DNA of 64,000 bases from Paenibacillus sp. FSL H7-0326 (GCF_001955535.1 NZ_MPVN01000004.1:1-64000), one strand, 5' to 3'. Counted from the stretch's first letter, positions 10,960 through 19,691 are shown. Made by a program: numbers and translations. The notes: generated by a model from the sequence alone, not told the origin.

Positions 10960-12306
10960 TTAAGTTGGGTTTTTGATTTTCTCGATAAGATTGTTGATAA
11001 CTTTAAACAGTTCCTGATCGCTCTTTATCGATTGTGTTATTTTCTCATGCGCATGAATGACGGTTGTATGATCCCGTCCCCCGAATGCTTCTCCGATCTT
11101 AGGCAAGGAAAAGTCAGTCAATTCTCGAGATAGATACATCGCAATCTGCCTTGGGAAGGCCACCGCTTTGGTTCTTTTTCTAGCCTTGAAATCTTCAAGC
11201 TTCAGATTGTAATATTCGCCAACCTTCTGCTGAATATCCTGAATGGTAATAATCTTCGGACGGCTTGATGGAATGATATCCTTGAGTGCTTCTGCTGCCA
11301 GATGTGTTGTTACGTCCTGATTGGTCAGAGACGAGTATGCTACCACACGAATAAGGGCCCCTTCAAGTTCTCTGATGTTCGTATCGATCTGATTGGCAAT
11401 ATACATCATTGCCTCATTCGGAATATCGAGATTCTCTGCCTTGGCCTTCTTGCGAAGAATGGCGATTCGCGTCTCAAGATCCGGAGGCTGGATATCGGTT
11501 ATAAGTCCCCATTCAAACCTGGAGCGCAGCCGTTCTTCAAGTGTCGGAATTTCCTTCGGCGGCCGGTCACTAGAGATAATAATCTGCTTATGTTCTTCAT
11601 GCAGTGCATTAAACGTATGGAAGAACTCTTCCTGTGTCGATTCCTTACCGGCCAAAAATTGAATATCATCAATCAGCAAAATGTCGACATTGCGATATTT
11701 ATTGCGAAAATTCTCACCACGGTTGTCGCGGATGGAATTAATGAATTCATTCGTGAATTTCTCCGATGAGAGGTAAACGACCTTACTGCTGGGGTTATGC
11801 TCCAAAATGTAGTGCCCTATGGCATGCATGAGGTGTGTCTTGCCGAGTCCAACTCCTCCATATAAGAAGAGCGGATTGTACGCTTTGGCAGGGGCTTCTG
11901 CAACTGCAAGTGATGCTGCATGTGCAAATCTGTTGCCCGGGCCGATGACAAACGTGTCAAAAGTGTACTTCGGATTAAGCATATGTGCCATTGCCTCTTC
12001 TTGTGGTACTGGAGGAGGCGTGATCACTTGCTGCGGATCCGGCTCAGCCGTCTTGTGTTCTTCTATGACAAACTTAACGTCCACTTGTTTTCCGAGCAGT
12101 TCATAAACGGTTGAACCGACAAGTTTCGTATAGCGGCTCTCCAGCCACTCTACAGCGAACGTAGTGGGTGCTGATATGACGATAGACTGATCATTCAGCT
12201 TAATGGCTTTGGTCGCCTTAAACCAGGTGTCATAGCTGGGTTTGCTAAGCTTGGTTTGAATTATTGATAGTATTTGCTGCCATAGTTCGGAAGTATGGCT
12301 GTCCAC
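10960..12306 (-). CDS. dnaA: Chromosomal replication initiator DnaA
   Basis: 448 aa. AAA+ ATPase that binds DnaA boxes and opens oriC. Domain I at 1-85 ([10 protein letters not shown]), a short linker, AAA+ domain III with Walker [11 protein letters not shown] and Walker [10 protein letters not shown], an arginine-finger segment ([11 protein letters not shown]), and the domain IV helix-turn-helix signature [12 protein letters not shown]. The start is GTG, 9 nt after AAGGAG. It is transcribed toward the unwinding site. Unlike in B. subtilis, the upstream neighbour is not rpmH but a gluconate cluster; DnaA boxes upstream suggest autoregulation. Confidence 0.99.
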   Translation of the reverse strand: MDSHTSELWQQILSIIQTKLSKPSYDTWFKATKAIKLNDQSIVISAPTTFAVEWLESRYTKLVGSTVYELLGKQVDVKFVIEEHKTAEPDPQQVITPPPVPQEEAMAHMLNPKYTFDTFVIGPGNRFAHAASLAVAEAPAKAYNPLFLYGGVGLGKTHLMHAIGHYILEHNPSSKVVYLSSEKFTNEFINSIRDNRGENFRNKYRNVDILLIDDIQFLAGKESTQEEFFHTFNALHEEHKQIIISSDRPPKEIPTLEERLRSRFEWGLITDIQPPDLETRIAILRKKAKAENLDIPNEAMMYIANQIDTNIRELEGALIRVVAYSSLTNQDVTTHLAAEALKDIIPSSRPKIITIQDIQQKVGEYYNLKLEDFKARKRTKAVAFPRQIAMYLSRELTDFSLPKIGEAFGGRDHTTVIHAHEKITQSIKSDQELFKVINNLIEKIKNPT

Positions 12307-12439
12307 AGACTGTCACTCCTTTTAATCGTCCAAATGTGGCCCAGAGCCATGAGCGGAATGTCGAAATAAAATTTATATTGTAGAATTTATCCCCAGTGTC
12401 CAAAAGACCTCAGACAAAAAAAGAATGAACAACTTAAAA

Positions 12440-12760
12440 TTGTTCACAACTTTATCCACAGGCTGTTGATAATATTATGGATCAAAACATATATTCACAT
12501 CCAAAAGTAATATAATCATAGCAAAAGAAAGCTTATATTTCAACGGATCTCAGGATTTTATCCACAAATTCAATAACTTGTGTATAATTTTTAATCACAA
12601 CACTATATATTGTTTATAATCTGTTTAGTTTTCGACAAGAATGCCCAAAAGGCGATAATAATTATTCACATCTTGTCCTCTAGCATTGAAGAAATCTGTT
12701 GAACAATTGGAGGCAGCCTGTGTATCTCTAGTGAAGTTAGGTCTGTGGATAACGAAGGAA
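12440..12760. other. DnaA-box cluster upstream of dnaA (incC-like)
   Basis: Four consensus 9-mers TTATNCACA: 12452-12460 (plus), 12558-12566 (plus), 12579-12587 (minus, TTATACACA) and 12744-12752 (minus). They sit in the AT-rich 550 bp between dnaA and the gntK terminator. In B. subtilis a similar cluster upstream of dnaA belongs to the bipartite origin and controls dnaA transcription. An 88-codon ORF here (12625-12891, minus) runs into the terminator hairpin and is not believed. Confidence 0.8.
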
Positions 12761-12852
12761 AGTGAGTAAATCACTCTGAGGATATTTTTGAGGTTGTAAT
12801 CATAGCCGATCAATTTATATAACGATTCATTAATCGTATTGAAACTAGGATA

Positions 12853-12889
12853 TGCAAAAGAGCCGATCATTATGATCGGCTCTTTTGCC
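12853..12889 (-). terminator. Terminator of gntK (bidirectional form)
   Basis: Near-perfect inverted repeat: a 17 bp arm at 12854-12870 (core AAAAGAGCCGATCAT) pairs with 12872-12888. T-rich on both sides, directly after the gntK stop. It insulates the dnaA control region from gnt transcription. Confidence 0.9.
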
Positions 12890-12900
12890 AAATGTTAAAT

Positions 12901-14448
12901 CTATTCGGTTGCGGTAATATGTTCTCGCTGGAACTTCGCAATATCCTCATATTCTTCCGTCAGCTTACGGGATATACGGATAAAGATCGGAAGCAGCTCC
13001 TGGTAGATCGCTACATGGTTTTGATCCGGCTTGTGGGCATGAGTCGTTCCCACCATCTCTGAGACAATCTCAAGCGAATCTGTGCGTCCTGTAGCATATA
13101 GACCAAGGACAACAGCGCCGAGACATGAGCTCTCGAAGCTCTCAGGTACAACGACTTCCTGATCAAAGATATCGGCCATCATCTGACGCCATAGTGGAGA
13201 GCGTGCAAATCCGCCTGTAGCCAGGATCCGGCTTGGCTGACCCATTTGTTCCTTCATGGCAAGCAGAACCGTATAGAGGTTAAAAATGACGCCTTCAAGT
13301 ACGGAACGAATCATATGCTCCTTCTTATGGTGCAGTGTAAGGCCAAAGAAGGAGCCTCTGGCATCAGGATTCCACAGTGGGGCTCTCTCGCCGGCTAAGA
13401 ACGGATGGAAGAGCAGTCCGTCTGCACCAGGGCTGACACGTGCAGCGATACGAGTAAGTACATCATACGAGCTGATACCGAGACGTTTGGCTGTTTCTAT
13501 TTCGCTGGCTGCCATTTCATCACGAACCCAGCGGAATATCATGCCTCCATTATTGACAGGCCCGCCGACAACCCAATGCTTCTCTGTCAAAGCGTAGCAG
13601 AACGTACGTCCTTTTGGATCAGTTACCGGCTTGTCTACAACGGTGCGGATTGCTCCGCTTGTCCCGATCGTAGCTGCCACTTCACCAGGGCGTATGGCGT
13701 TTACACCGAGATTGGACAATACACCATCGGTAGCTCCTACAACGAATGGAGTGGAGGCAGACAAGCCCATCTCTGCCGCATATTTTTCACTTAAGCCTTC
13801 GAGAATATGTGTCGTAGGTACAAGCTTGGACAAGCGTTCTGGAGTAATTCCTGCAATCTGCAGCGCTTCTTCGTCCCAATTCAGCTGTTCAAGATTCATC
13901 AGTCCTGTTGCAGAGGCTATAGAATGATCGACTACATATTCATTGAACAGCTTGAATGTAACGTATTCACGGATCGAAATGAATTTGGCTGATTGATTAA
14001 ACAGCTCGGTGTGATCATGTTTGAGCCATAGCAGCTTGGCAAGAGGGGACATCGGATGAATTGGAGTTCCGGTGCGGCGATAGATCTCGTGCCCGTTCAG
14101 CTCATCCTTTAATTTTCTAGACCATTCGTTACTGCGATTATCTGCCCAGGTGATGCATGGAGTAAGTGGGTTCCCTGCTGCATCCATGGCGATCATACTG
14201 TGCATCGCTGTACTGAAGGAAGCAAACATTACTTGGTCAGGTGTAACGCCGCTTGTCTTCATGGCTTCTTTAACTGTATGGATGACGGCATGGAAGATTT
14301 CCTCCGGATCCTGAACCGCTGCATCGGGAACAGGGGTATAGAGCGGGTATTCCTCACTTGCTTTTGCAACCACTTGTCCATTCTCTTCAAACAGGACCGA
14401 TTTCGTGCTCGTTGTCCCGATATCAATACCAAGCATGTATGATTTCAT
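12901..14448 (-). CDS. gntK: Gluconate kinase (FGGY family)
   Basis: 515 aa. FGGY carbohydrate kinase, probably gluconokinase: ATP-dependent phosphorylation of gluconate to 6-phosphogluconate. N-terminal phosphate-binding MLGIDIGTTSTKSVLF, the mid-protein GATDGVLSNLGVNA and AATIGTSGAIRTV, and the C-terminal GGFARSPLWRQMMADIF are FGGY motifs; length is that of B. subtilis GntK (513 aa). Assignment to gluconate rather than another sugar rests on the adjacent GntP permease and GntR regulator. Start ATG follows AAAGAAGG. Last gene of a minus-strand cluster that ends in a strong terminator. Confidence 0.93.
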   Translation of the reverse strand: MKSYMLGIDIGTTSTKSVLFEENGQVVAKASEEYPLYTPVPDAAVQDPEEIFHAVIHTVKEAMKTSGVTPDQVMFASFSTAMHSMIAMDAAGNPLTPCITWADNRSNEWSRKLKDELNGHEIYRRTGTPIHPMSPLAKLLWLKHDHTELFNQSAKFISIREYVTFKLFNEYVVDHSIASATGLMNLEQLNWDEEALQIAGITPERLSKLVPTTHILEGLSEKYAAEMGLSASTPFVVGATDGVLSNLGVNAIRPGEVAATIGTSGAIRTVVDKPVTDPKGRTFCYALTEKHWVVGGPVNNGGMIFRWVRDEMAASEIETAKRLGISSYDVLTRIAARVSPGADGLLFHPFLAGERAPLWNPDARGSFFGLTLHHKKEHMIRSVLEGVIFNLYTVLLAMKEQMGQPSRILATGGFARSPLWRQMMADIFDQEVVVPESFESSCLGAVVLGLYATGRTDSLEIVSEMVGTTHAHKPDQNHVAIYQELLPIFIRISRKLTEEYEDIAKFQREHITATE

Positions 14449-14492
14449 AACGTAAGAGCCTTCTTTCTAAAATGTATTTAGTAACGCAATTT

Positions 14493-14530
14493 GCCTAACA
14501 CGAAGCTAGCAGTTCAGCTTCGTGTTAGGC
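14493..14530 (-). other. Intercistronic hairpin between gntP and gntK
   Basis: 15 bp perfect inverted repeat: GCCTAACACGAAGCT at 14493-14507 pairs with 14516-14530 across an 8 nt loop. No T run follows on the minus strand, so it looks like an mRNA processing or stability element, or a partial block, rather than a full terminator. Confidence 0.6.
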
Positions 14531-14576
14531 AATTCTCATTGAAGTGTACATATATCCAGTGTACTATATGGAGTTT

Positions 14577-15938
14577 TTAGATGACAAAGCTTAATAGCAA
14601 AATAAGAATCAGTGCCACTACAGAAAGAATACATTCCATAACGGACCAGGTTTTTAACGTCTGGGATACAGACATATTGAAAAATTCTTTGATCATCCAG
14701 AAACCGGCATCGTTGACATGGGACAAGAAGAGGGAACCTGCTCCTGTTGCCAGAACGACGAGCTCGACACTTACATCTGGAGACATTCCAAGAACTGGAG
14801 CAACGATGCCGGCTGCTGTCGTCATCGCAACGGTTGCAGAACCGGTTGCAACGCGGATCAGAGCCGCCACGAGCCATGCAAACAGAATAACGTTGATGTT
14901 AATGCTTGTCGCAAGCTCAGCAATCGCATTACCGACACCGCTGTCGATCAACACTTGCTTAAATGCGCCGCCGCCGCCGATGATCAGAATAATGCTTGCT
15001 GTAGGAGCCAGACATTCGCTTGTAAACTTCGAAATTTCGCTTTTGTTAAAGCCGCGTGCAAATCCGAGAGAGAACAGTGCAAAGACGACAGAAATCAGGA
15101 GTGCAACAATTTCGTTCCCGATAAAAGTAAGGAAATGGGTAAGACCATTTGTAACTGCTGGATCAACAATGATCGCTACTGAACCGGCAAGCATTAGAAT
15201 AACCGGCAGCAGAATAGTCAGTAGAGTAATACCAAAGCCAGGGAGTTCGCGTTCGCTTTTTAATGAGAATTGTTCAGCAAGCTCTGCTGGCGGCTCAACT
15301 TGTACTCTTTTGCTAATAATATTACCGAATACAGGCCCTGCGATAATCGCAGTAGGCAAACCAACCAGGATACTGTAGAAAATGGTCATACCTAAGTTAG
15401 CATCAAATGCATCGATCGCAATCATTGGAGCCGGATGCGGCGGCACCAGACCGTGCACGGTTGATAGACCGGCCAGAATAGGAATACCAATCTTAATAAT
15501 GGACAAACCCGTTTTTCGAGCGACAGTAAAGACGATCGGGATAAGCAGGATAACACCTACTTCAAAAAATACAGGAATACCGACAATAAAACCAACGATC
15601 ATCATCGCCCAGTGAACACGTTTTTGACCGAACCGATTAACCAGCGTTGTAGCAATACGTTCAGCACCGCCGGACTCGGCCATCATTTTACCGAGCATTG
15701 TACCAAGACCGATAACAATAGCTATCGTTCCGAGTGTTCCGCCAACCCCGCCGGTTATGGAGCCGATGACATCTTCTGCGTTCATTCCTGTAAGTAATCC
15801 GAGCATTAAGGCGGATATTAACAGGGAGACAAATGGATTCCATTTATATTTAGAAATCAATACGATAAGAATAACAATCGTAATTAGTGTCCATATCAGC
15901 ATGGTGGCTGTATGACTAAGTCCAAAAATACTATCCAT
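14577..15938 (-). CDS. gntP: Gluconate permease (GntP family)
   Basis: 453 aa polytopic membrane protein, about 12-14 hydrophobic segments. Family-typical segments: GGVGGTLGTIAIVIGLGTML, LVPPHPAPMIAIDAF, and the C-terminal ATGAGSLFLSHVNDAGFWMI. GntP carriers import gluconate by proton symport. Length agrees with B. subtilis GntP (448 aa). Start ATG lies 10 nt after AAGGAG. Upstream, 15994-16057 carries a catabolite-response-like element and a GntR-type palindrome, so it appears to have its own regulated promoter in addition to read-through from gntR. Confidence 0.95.
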   Translation of the reverse strand: MDSIFGLSHTATMLIWTLITIVILIVLISKYKWNPFVSLLISALMLGLLTGMNAEDVIGSITGGVGGTLGTIAIVIGLGTMLGKMMAESGGAERIATTLVNRFGQKRVHWAMMIVGFIVGIPVFFEVGVILLIPIVFTVARKTGLSIIKIGIPILAGLSTVHGLVPPHPAPMIAIDAFDANLGMTIFYSILVGLPTAIIAGPVFGNIISKRVQVEPPAELAEQFSLKSERELPGFGITLLTILLPVILMLAGSVAIIVDPAVTNGLTHFLTFIGNEIVALLISVVFALFSLGFARGFNKSEISKFTSECLAPTASIILIIGGGGAFKQVLIDSGVGNAIAELATSININVILFAWLVAALIRVATGSATVAMTTAAGIVAPVLGMSPDVSVELVVLATGAGSLFLSHVNDAGFWMIKEFFNMSVSQTLKTWSVMECILSVVALILILLLSFVI

Positions 15939-15993
15939 AATTCAAAATCTCCTTTGCAGCCAATTAAAGTGAAATTCTAAAGTTGTGTAAAAC

Positions 15994-16007
15994 GAGAAAC
16001 GCTTACA
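15994..16007 (-). promoter_or_regulatory. Possible cre site (CcpA) upstream of gntP
   Basis: Minus strand TGTAAGCGTTTCTC matches the TGWAARCGYTWNCW catabolite-response consensus at all but the last two positions. The gnt genes of B. subtilis are under catabolite repression, so a CcpA site here is plausible. Confidence 0.5.
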
Positions 16008-16043
16008 AAAGTATTTTAAAGCCTTTTTATCGAGTACGAGTAT

Positions 16044-16057
16044 ACTTGTCGACAAGT
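16044..16057. promoter_or_regulatory. GntR operator candidate, gntR-gntP intergenic region
   Basis: Perfect 14 bp palindrome ACTTGTCGACAAGT. It shares the ACTTGT...ACAAGT arms of the palindrome described for B. subtilis GntR, and of the second site upstream of gntR at 16826. Confidence 0.7.
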
Positions 16058-16130
16058 TTGAGCGAAAAAGAGAAAGTACAGCGCTTGCACATTTCTCAAT
16101 TTGAATACCTTGGTACTTATCTTGGAGAAA

Positions 16131-16799
16131 TCATAATGCTTTATGCAAAGTTTGCCGTGAATCGTCAAAATAAAGCTTAACCTCATCCGCAACAACCTCA
16201 GAATTACGAGACTCAAGTCCACGTATAAGTCTGCGGTGCTTCTCAATTACTGTTTCGATCCGCTCATGACCATGAGAGAAAACTTCCTCTGTCGTAATCA
16301 GCAGAACTGTCATAATAATCTGCCGGATGCTCTTCCATAAATGCAGCATTCGAGTGTGGTTTGCTTCTATTATGATCGTTTCATGGAAACTTAAGTCTTG
16401 GTAAGCAAATTCGACATGATCCTTATGTTTTGCCGATAGCTCCATCTTATCAATGATCTGCTGCAGCTTCATGATCAGCTGCTCTGGCAAATCTAACGAT
16501 AATCGCTCCTGGACAAAGCTTTCAATAAGGTATCTAACGTCATACAGCTCATCCATATCACGTTGACTAAGACCAAGCACAACAGCGCCCATTCGTTCCA
16601 ATCGAAGCAAGCCTTCATTTGAAAGCGTTTTAAATGCATCTCTAACGGGAGAACGGCTGCTGCCAAATTGAGTGGCGATTCGATTCTCGGACAAAACCTC
16701 TCCTACTGGAATGGCGCCATCAATAATTTGCAGTCTTAATTCGCTTACAATATATTCACCAAGAGACTCTCCTTGTAACCAAGCAGCAGGATATCGCAT
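16131..16799 (-). CDS. gntR: GntR-type regulator of gluconate genes (FadR subfamily)
   Basis: 222 aa. N-terminal winged helix (about residues 12-80): GEYIVSELRLQIIDGAIPVG and SENRIATQFGSSRSPVRDAF. C-terminal all-helical FCD effector domain (about 85-215), including RYLIESFVQERL and an EANHTRMLHLW segment. In B. subtilis gluconate releases GntR from its operator. Start ATG at 16799; a clear SD is hard to see. Operator-like palindromes lie just upstream of its own start and upstream of gntP, so autoregulation and control of gntPK are likely. First gene of the minus-strand cluster. Confidence 0.9.
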   Translation of the reverse strand: MRYPAAWLQGESLGEYIVSELRLQIIDGAIPVGEVLSENRIATQFGSSRSPVRDAFKTLSNEGLLRLERMGAVVLGLSQRDMDELYDVRYLIESFVQERLSLDLPEQLIMKLQQIIDKMELSAKHKDHVEFAYQDLSFHETIIIEANHTRMLHLWKSIRQIIMTVLLITTEEVFSHGHERIETVIEKHRRLIRGLESRNSEVVADEVKLYFDDSRQTLHKAL

Positions 16800-16825
16800 G
16801 ACATGACGCTCCTATCCAAAAGTAT

Positions 16826-16839
16826 ACTTGTATACAACT
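16826..16839. promoter_or_regulatory. GntR operator candidate upstream of gntR
   Basis: ACTTGTATACAACT, one mismatch from the palindrome ACTTGTATACAAGT, embedded in AGTATACTTGTATACAACT. Closely similar to the B. subtilis gnt operator. 27 bp upstream of the gntR start. Confidence 0.75.
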
Positions 16840-17026
16840 AGCTGAGACTTATCCTACACTATTATTGAATGTTTTGTAAACGATTAATTTAGGATATATA
16901 AGAAGAATTTAATTCAATTTCCTAATTTAAGCGGATCCCGTTAAGCGCACATCCGCTTTTGCAGCCAACAGCTGGAGGACCTCTAAATAATAGGGGCTGG
17001 ATGAGAAAACACAAAAAACAAATTGG

Positions 17027-17084
17027 TTATCCACATGTGTATAATTTATATATATTGAAAGATATTATTTGCTATTGTGGACAA
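17027..17084. other. Distal DnaA-box group beyond the gnt cluster
   Basis: Two consensus boxes abut in opposite orientation: TTATCCACA (17027-17035) and TGTGTATAA (17036-17044). A one-mismatch box, TGTGGACAA, follows at 17076-17084. The surroundings are very AT-rich, as upstream of dnaA. In related genomes boxes of this kind lie in a single rpmH-dnaA spacer; here the gnt cluster lies between the two groups. The rest of 16840-17310 holds only the rpmH promoter. Confidence 0.7.
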
Positions 17085-17150
17085 TTATTTAAATATCATT
17101 ATATATCTTGTAAGTAAAACATGATAAGCTGTATGAAGTCAGTTGACTTT

Positions 17151-17178
17151 TTGACTTGATCATGTTTAAATGTATAAA
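17151..17178 (+). promoter_or_regulatory. Promoter of rpmH-rnpA
   Basis: TTGACT (17151-17156), 16 bp, TATAAA (17173-17178). Predicted start about 17185, leaving a ~125 nt leader before rpmH. Confidence 0.6.
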
Positions 17179-17310
17179 GGCATTTTCTGTGTTTATGAAA
17201 ATGATTAAATTTCGATAATGTTATGGATTGCGCTAAGCAAATTAATACAGTTCATAAGCTCTACAAGATAGTTCAATCTGTACAGGATTCCTTTAAGGGG
17301 GTGCATACAC

Positions 17311-17445
17311 ATGAGACCAACATTTAGACCGAACGTAAGCAAACGTAAGAAAGTTCATGGTTTCCGGAAAAGAATGAGCACGAAAAACGGCCGTAAAGTT
17401 CTGGCAGCCCGCCGTCTAAAAGGCAGAAAAGTATTAAGTGCGTAA
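17311..17445 (+). CDS. rpmH: 50S ribosomal protein L34
   Basis: 44 aa, very basic. Reads [20 protein letters not shown] at the start and [12 protein letters not shown] at the end, unmistakably L34 (B. subtilis L34 is also 44 aa). Too short for most length cut-offs. ATG follows AAGGGGGTG about 7 nt upstream. The next gene, rnpA, is the conserved neighbour. A terminator hairpin right behind it separates part of the transcripts. Confidence 0.98.
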   Translation: MRPTFRPNVSKRKKVHGFRKRMSTKNGRKVLAARRLKGRKVLSA

Positions 17446-17454
17446 TGCGTGCAT

Positions 17455-17481
17455 AAAGACCACTACGGTGGTCTTTTTTTC
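17455..17481 (+). terminator. Terminator / attenuator after rpmH
   Basis: AAGACCAC (17456-17463), TACG loop, GTGGTCTT (17468-17475), then a T run. It probably keeps L34 transcripts in excess of rnpA. Confidence 0.9.
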
Positions 17482-17618
17482 TTAATGTCGCTCATTTGAT
17501 TGAAAATATAGAGGTATCAATACACTTTGGGTCGATTCGTTTATGTTTTTGGCGGATCGTCTATACTAGTTATGTTCATTTTTTGAGGATTGCCAGGTAA
17601 GCAAGGAGAAGATTGCTC

Positions 17619-17972
17619 GTGCATAAAAGATTACGTTTACGAAACCGGGACGACTTTAATCGCGTATACCGTTATGGAAAGTCCTTTGCCAACTATCAAT
17701 TTGTGGTATATGGATTGCGTCGCAAAGATGTCGATCAGTTTCGAGTCGGCGTATCTTGCAGCAAGAAAATAGGCAATGCTGTTGTTCGCAATCGTATTAG
17801 AAGGATTATTAAAGAAATCATTCGTCATCATGAAGCCGAAATAGTAGAACATATGGATCTGGTTTTTATCGTAAGAAAAGGCGCCGCTTCCATGAGTTAT
17901 CAGGAGATGGAGAAGAGTATCCTTCATGTCTTGAGAAAAGCTTCGCTGCTCAAGAAAAATCGCTTGAAATAG
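17619..17972 (+). CDS. rnpA: Ribonuclease P protein component
   Basis: 117 aa from the chosen GTG. Protein subunit that helps the RNase P RNA bind pre-tRNA and mature its 5' end. The basic RNR motif NAVVRNRIRRIIKEI and the N-terminal RLRLRNRDDFNRVYRYGKS are diagnostic. AAGGAG is at 17603-17608. GTG at 17619 gives the family-like N terminus HKRLRL with 10 nt spacing; an in-frame TTG at 17613 (4 nt spacing) is the alternative. Next to rpmH as in nearly all bacteria. Confidence 0.97.
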   Translation: MHKRLRLRNRDDFNRVYRYGKSFANYQFVVYGLRRKDVDQFRVGVSCSKKIGNAVVRNRIRRIIKEIIRHHEAEIVEHMDLVFIVRKGAASMSYQEMEKSILHVLRKASLLKKNRLK

Positions 17973-18042
17973 CGTTTTCTTTGTTCTTCTAATTATGGTA
18001 TTATTTACGGTGGAATGGAAAGGTTAAGAGAGGGGTTATGAA

Positions 18043-18924
18043 GTGTCGCGATTCATGTCAATGAAGGGTAGAAAATGGCTCCTTCTTATCGCTGTCATCG
18101 CTTTGGTCTCCGTGTTAGCAGGCTGTTCTACGAATCCGTCCGCACACTTGACCACGGAAGACTTAAAAAACAGTGATTCATTTTGGAGAAGTAACGTTGT
18201 TTACTGGTTCTCACTCGCTCTAGATACTTTTGCGAATTGGTTTAATGGAGAGTATGGTCTAGCCATACTGGTCTTAGTGCTTATTGTTCGTACATTGATT
18301 CTCCCATTAACCATTAAACAAGTTAAAAGCTCTAGAAACATGCAGAGGGTTCAGCCCCTAATCAAGGAGATCCAAACAAAGTACAAGGATAATCCTGAGA
18401 AGCTGCAACAAGAAACAATGAAGTTGTTCCAAGAGCATAAAGTCAATCCGATGGCAGGATGTCTACCTTTGATCATCCAGATGCCAATATATATTGCTCT
18501 TTACAATTCAATCTATATGAATTCCAATATCAGTCAGCATACGTTCCTATGGATGGAACTCGGCTCACCGGATACATCATTTGTCCTGCCGATTCTCGTT
18601 GCTGTGTCGATGTTCTTCCAAACCTGGTACATGATGAAGCAAAACCCAAGTCAGCAGCAAGGTCCTATGCAATTTATGCTGTGGGTATATCCGATTCTGA
18701 TGTTCGTTATGTCTTACCAGTTCGCATCTGCTTTGCCGTTGTACTGGTTCTATTCCAACATTTATACCATCGTACAAAACTTCTTCTTGTATCGTAATAA
18801 CGATAAGCATTTGGCTGCCGCTAATGTTCAGGCTGCGACGAGCTCCAGCAAGGGACAAGCTAAATCAGGCAGTGGTGCTAACAGATCGCAAGGCAACAAG
18901 AAAAAGAAGAAGAAAAGAAAGTAA
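18043..18924 (+). CDS. yidC: Membrane protein insertase YidC/SpoIIIJ (lipoprotein type)
   Basis: 293 aa. YidC/Oxa1/Alb3 insertase that places membrane proteins with or without SecYEG. Lipoprotein signal peptide ending in LAGC (Cys near residue 29), then an amphipathic region and about five transmembrane segments. GLAILVLVLIVRTLILPLTI carries the conserved hydrophilic-groove Arg; NPMAGCLPLIIQMPIYIALY and the PLYWFYSN end are signature segments. Very basic C-terminal tail (KKKKKKRK) for ribosome contact. In Bacillus the gene at this position is spoIIIJ, also needed in sporulation. Start GTG at 18043 follows GAGGGG. Confidence 0.97.
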   Translation: MSRFMSMKGRKWLLLIAVIALVSVLAGCSTNPSAHLTTEDLKNSDSFWRSNVVYWFSLALDTFANWFNGEYGLAILVLVLIVRTLILPLTIKQVKSSRNMQRVQPLIKEIQTKYKDNPEKLQQETMKLFQEHKVNPMAGCLPLIIQMPIYIALYNSIYMNSNISQHTFLWMELGSPDTSFVLPILVAVSMFFQTWYMMKQNPSQQQGPMQFMLWVYPILMFVMSYQFASALPLYWFYSNIYTIVQNFFLYRNNDKHLAAANVQAATSSSKGQAKSGSGANRSQGNKKKKKKRK

Positions 18925-18957
18925 TCAGCTTGTGGTGAAGGAGGCAGGGCGTTCTAT

Positions 18958-19662
18958 ATGACCACCGTCATTGCGACAGGTAAAACGATAGAAGATGCTG
19001 TCATGAAAGGATTAACTGAGCTTGGTGTCAGCCGGGAATCGGTTACGTTAAACGTCTTAGAGCAGCCATCCAGAGGATTTCTTGGACTTATCGGCGTTAA
19101 GCCCGCTAAAGTGGAACTAACCCTTATACCTAAACGCAAGAGCGAGTCCGTCGTAACTGAGCCTGACCGGATCCAAATTTCAAGCTTAACAGAATCGATA
19201 TCTTCTGTGTCTGAGGCAGACCCCTATTACGAAGCAAGTGAATTCATTAAAGAAGTAGCTGCTGGCATGGGGCTAGAGGTTGATATTGATATAAAGAAAA
19301 ACAGAGACGGAAAAATCTTTAATATAACTGGCGATAATTTAGGTCTGATCATCGGTCGTCGAGGGCAGACGCTGGATGCACTTCAATACCTTGCAAACAT
19401 CGTTGCGAATAAGCACTCTACAAGCTTTGTTCGAATTGTGCTGGACGCAGAGAACTTCAGGCAGCGGCGCCGCAAGACGTTGGAGGAGCTGGCTGAACGT
19501 CTCGCATTACAAGTTATTCGTACAGGGAAAGAAGTAATACTTGAACCGATGTCGTCTCAGGAACGCAAAGTTATTCATGCGAAGCTGCAGCATCACCGTC
19601 AGATTAAGACTTACAGTAAGGGCGAGGAGCCTAACCGTAGAGTAGTGATCACACCTAAATGA
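18958..19662 (+). CDS. jag: RNA-binding protein Jag / KhpB (SpoIIIJ-associated)
   Basis: 234 aa. Three parts: Jag-N domain (1-55), with AIATGK-like start TTVIATGKTIEDAVMKGL; KH domain with the GxxG loop in LIIGRRGQTLDALQYLANIV (about 120-150); and R3H domain near the C terminus (RKVIHAKLQHHRQIKTYSKG, where the R3H His/Arg pair is H-x3-H-R). KhpB homologues bind RNA with KhpA and influence cell elongation. ATG at 18958 is preceded by GGAGGCAGG. Directly downstream of yidC, 33 bp apart, as in all relatives; ends at a terminator. Confidence 0.95.
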   Translation: MTTVIATGKTIEDAVMKGLTELGVSRESVTLNVLEQPSRGFLGLIGVKPAKVELTLIPKRKSESVVTEPDRIQISSLTESISSVSEADPYYEASEFIKEVAAGMGLEVDIDIKKNRDGKIFNITGDNLGLIIGRRGQTLDALQYLANIVANKHSTSFVRIVLDAENFRQRRRKTLEELAERLALQVIRTGKEVILEPMSSQERKVIHAKLQHHRQIKTYSKGEEPNRRVVITPK

Positions 19663-19691
19663 TGTAATTCAATGAGAAATTTTGCGAATAC

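Noticed and set aside
12625-12891. 88-codon minus-strand frame upstream of dnaA
   Set aside because: Its first codons lie inside the gntK terminator hairpin, there is no SD, and it spans a DnaA box; treated as non-coding origin DNA.
14581-15378. 265-codon plus-strand frame opposite gntP
   Set aside because: Shadow of a clear GntP permease; Thr/Arg/Ser-rich translation typical of an antisense frame to hydrophobic protein codons.
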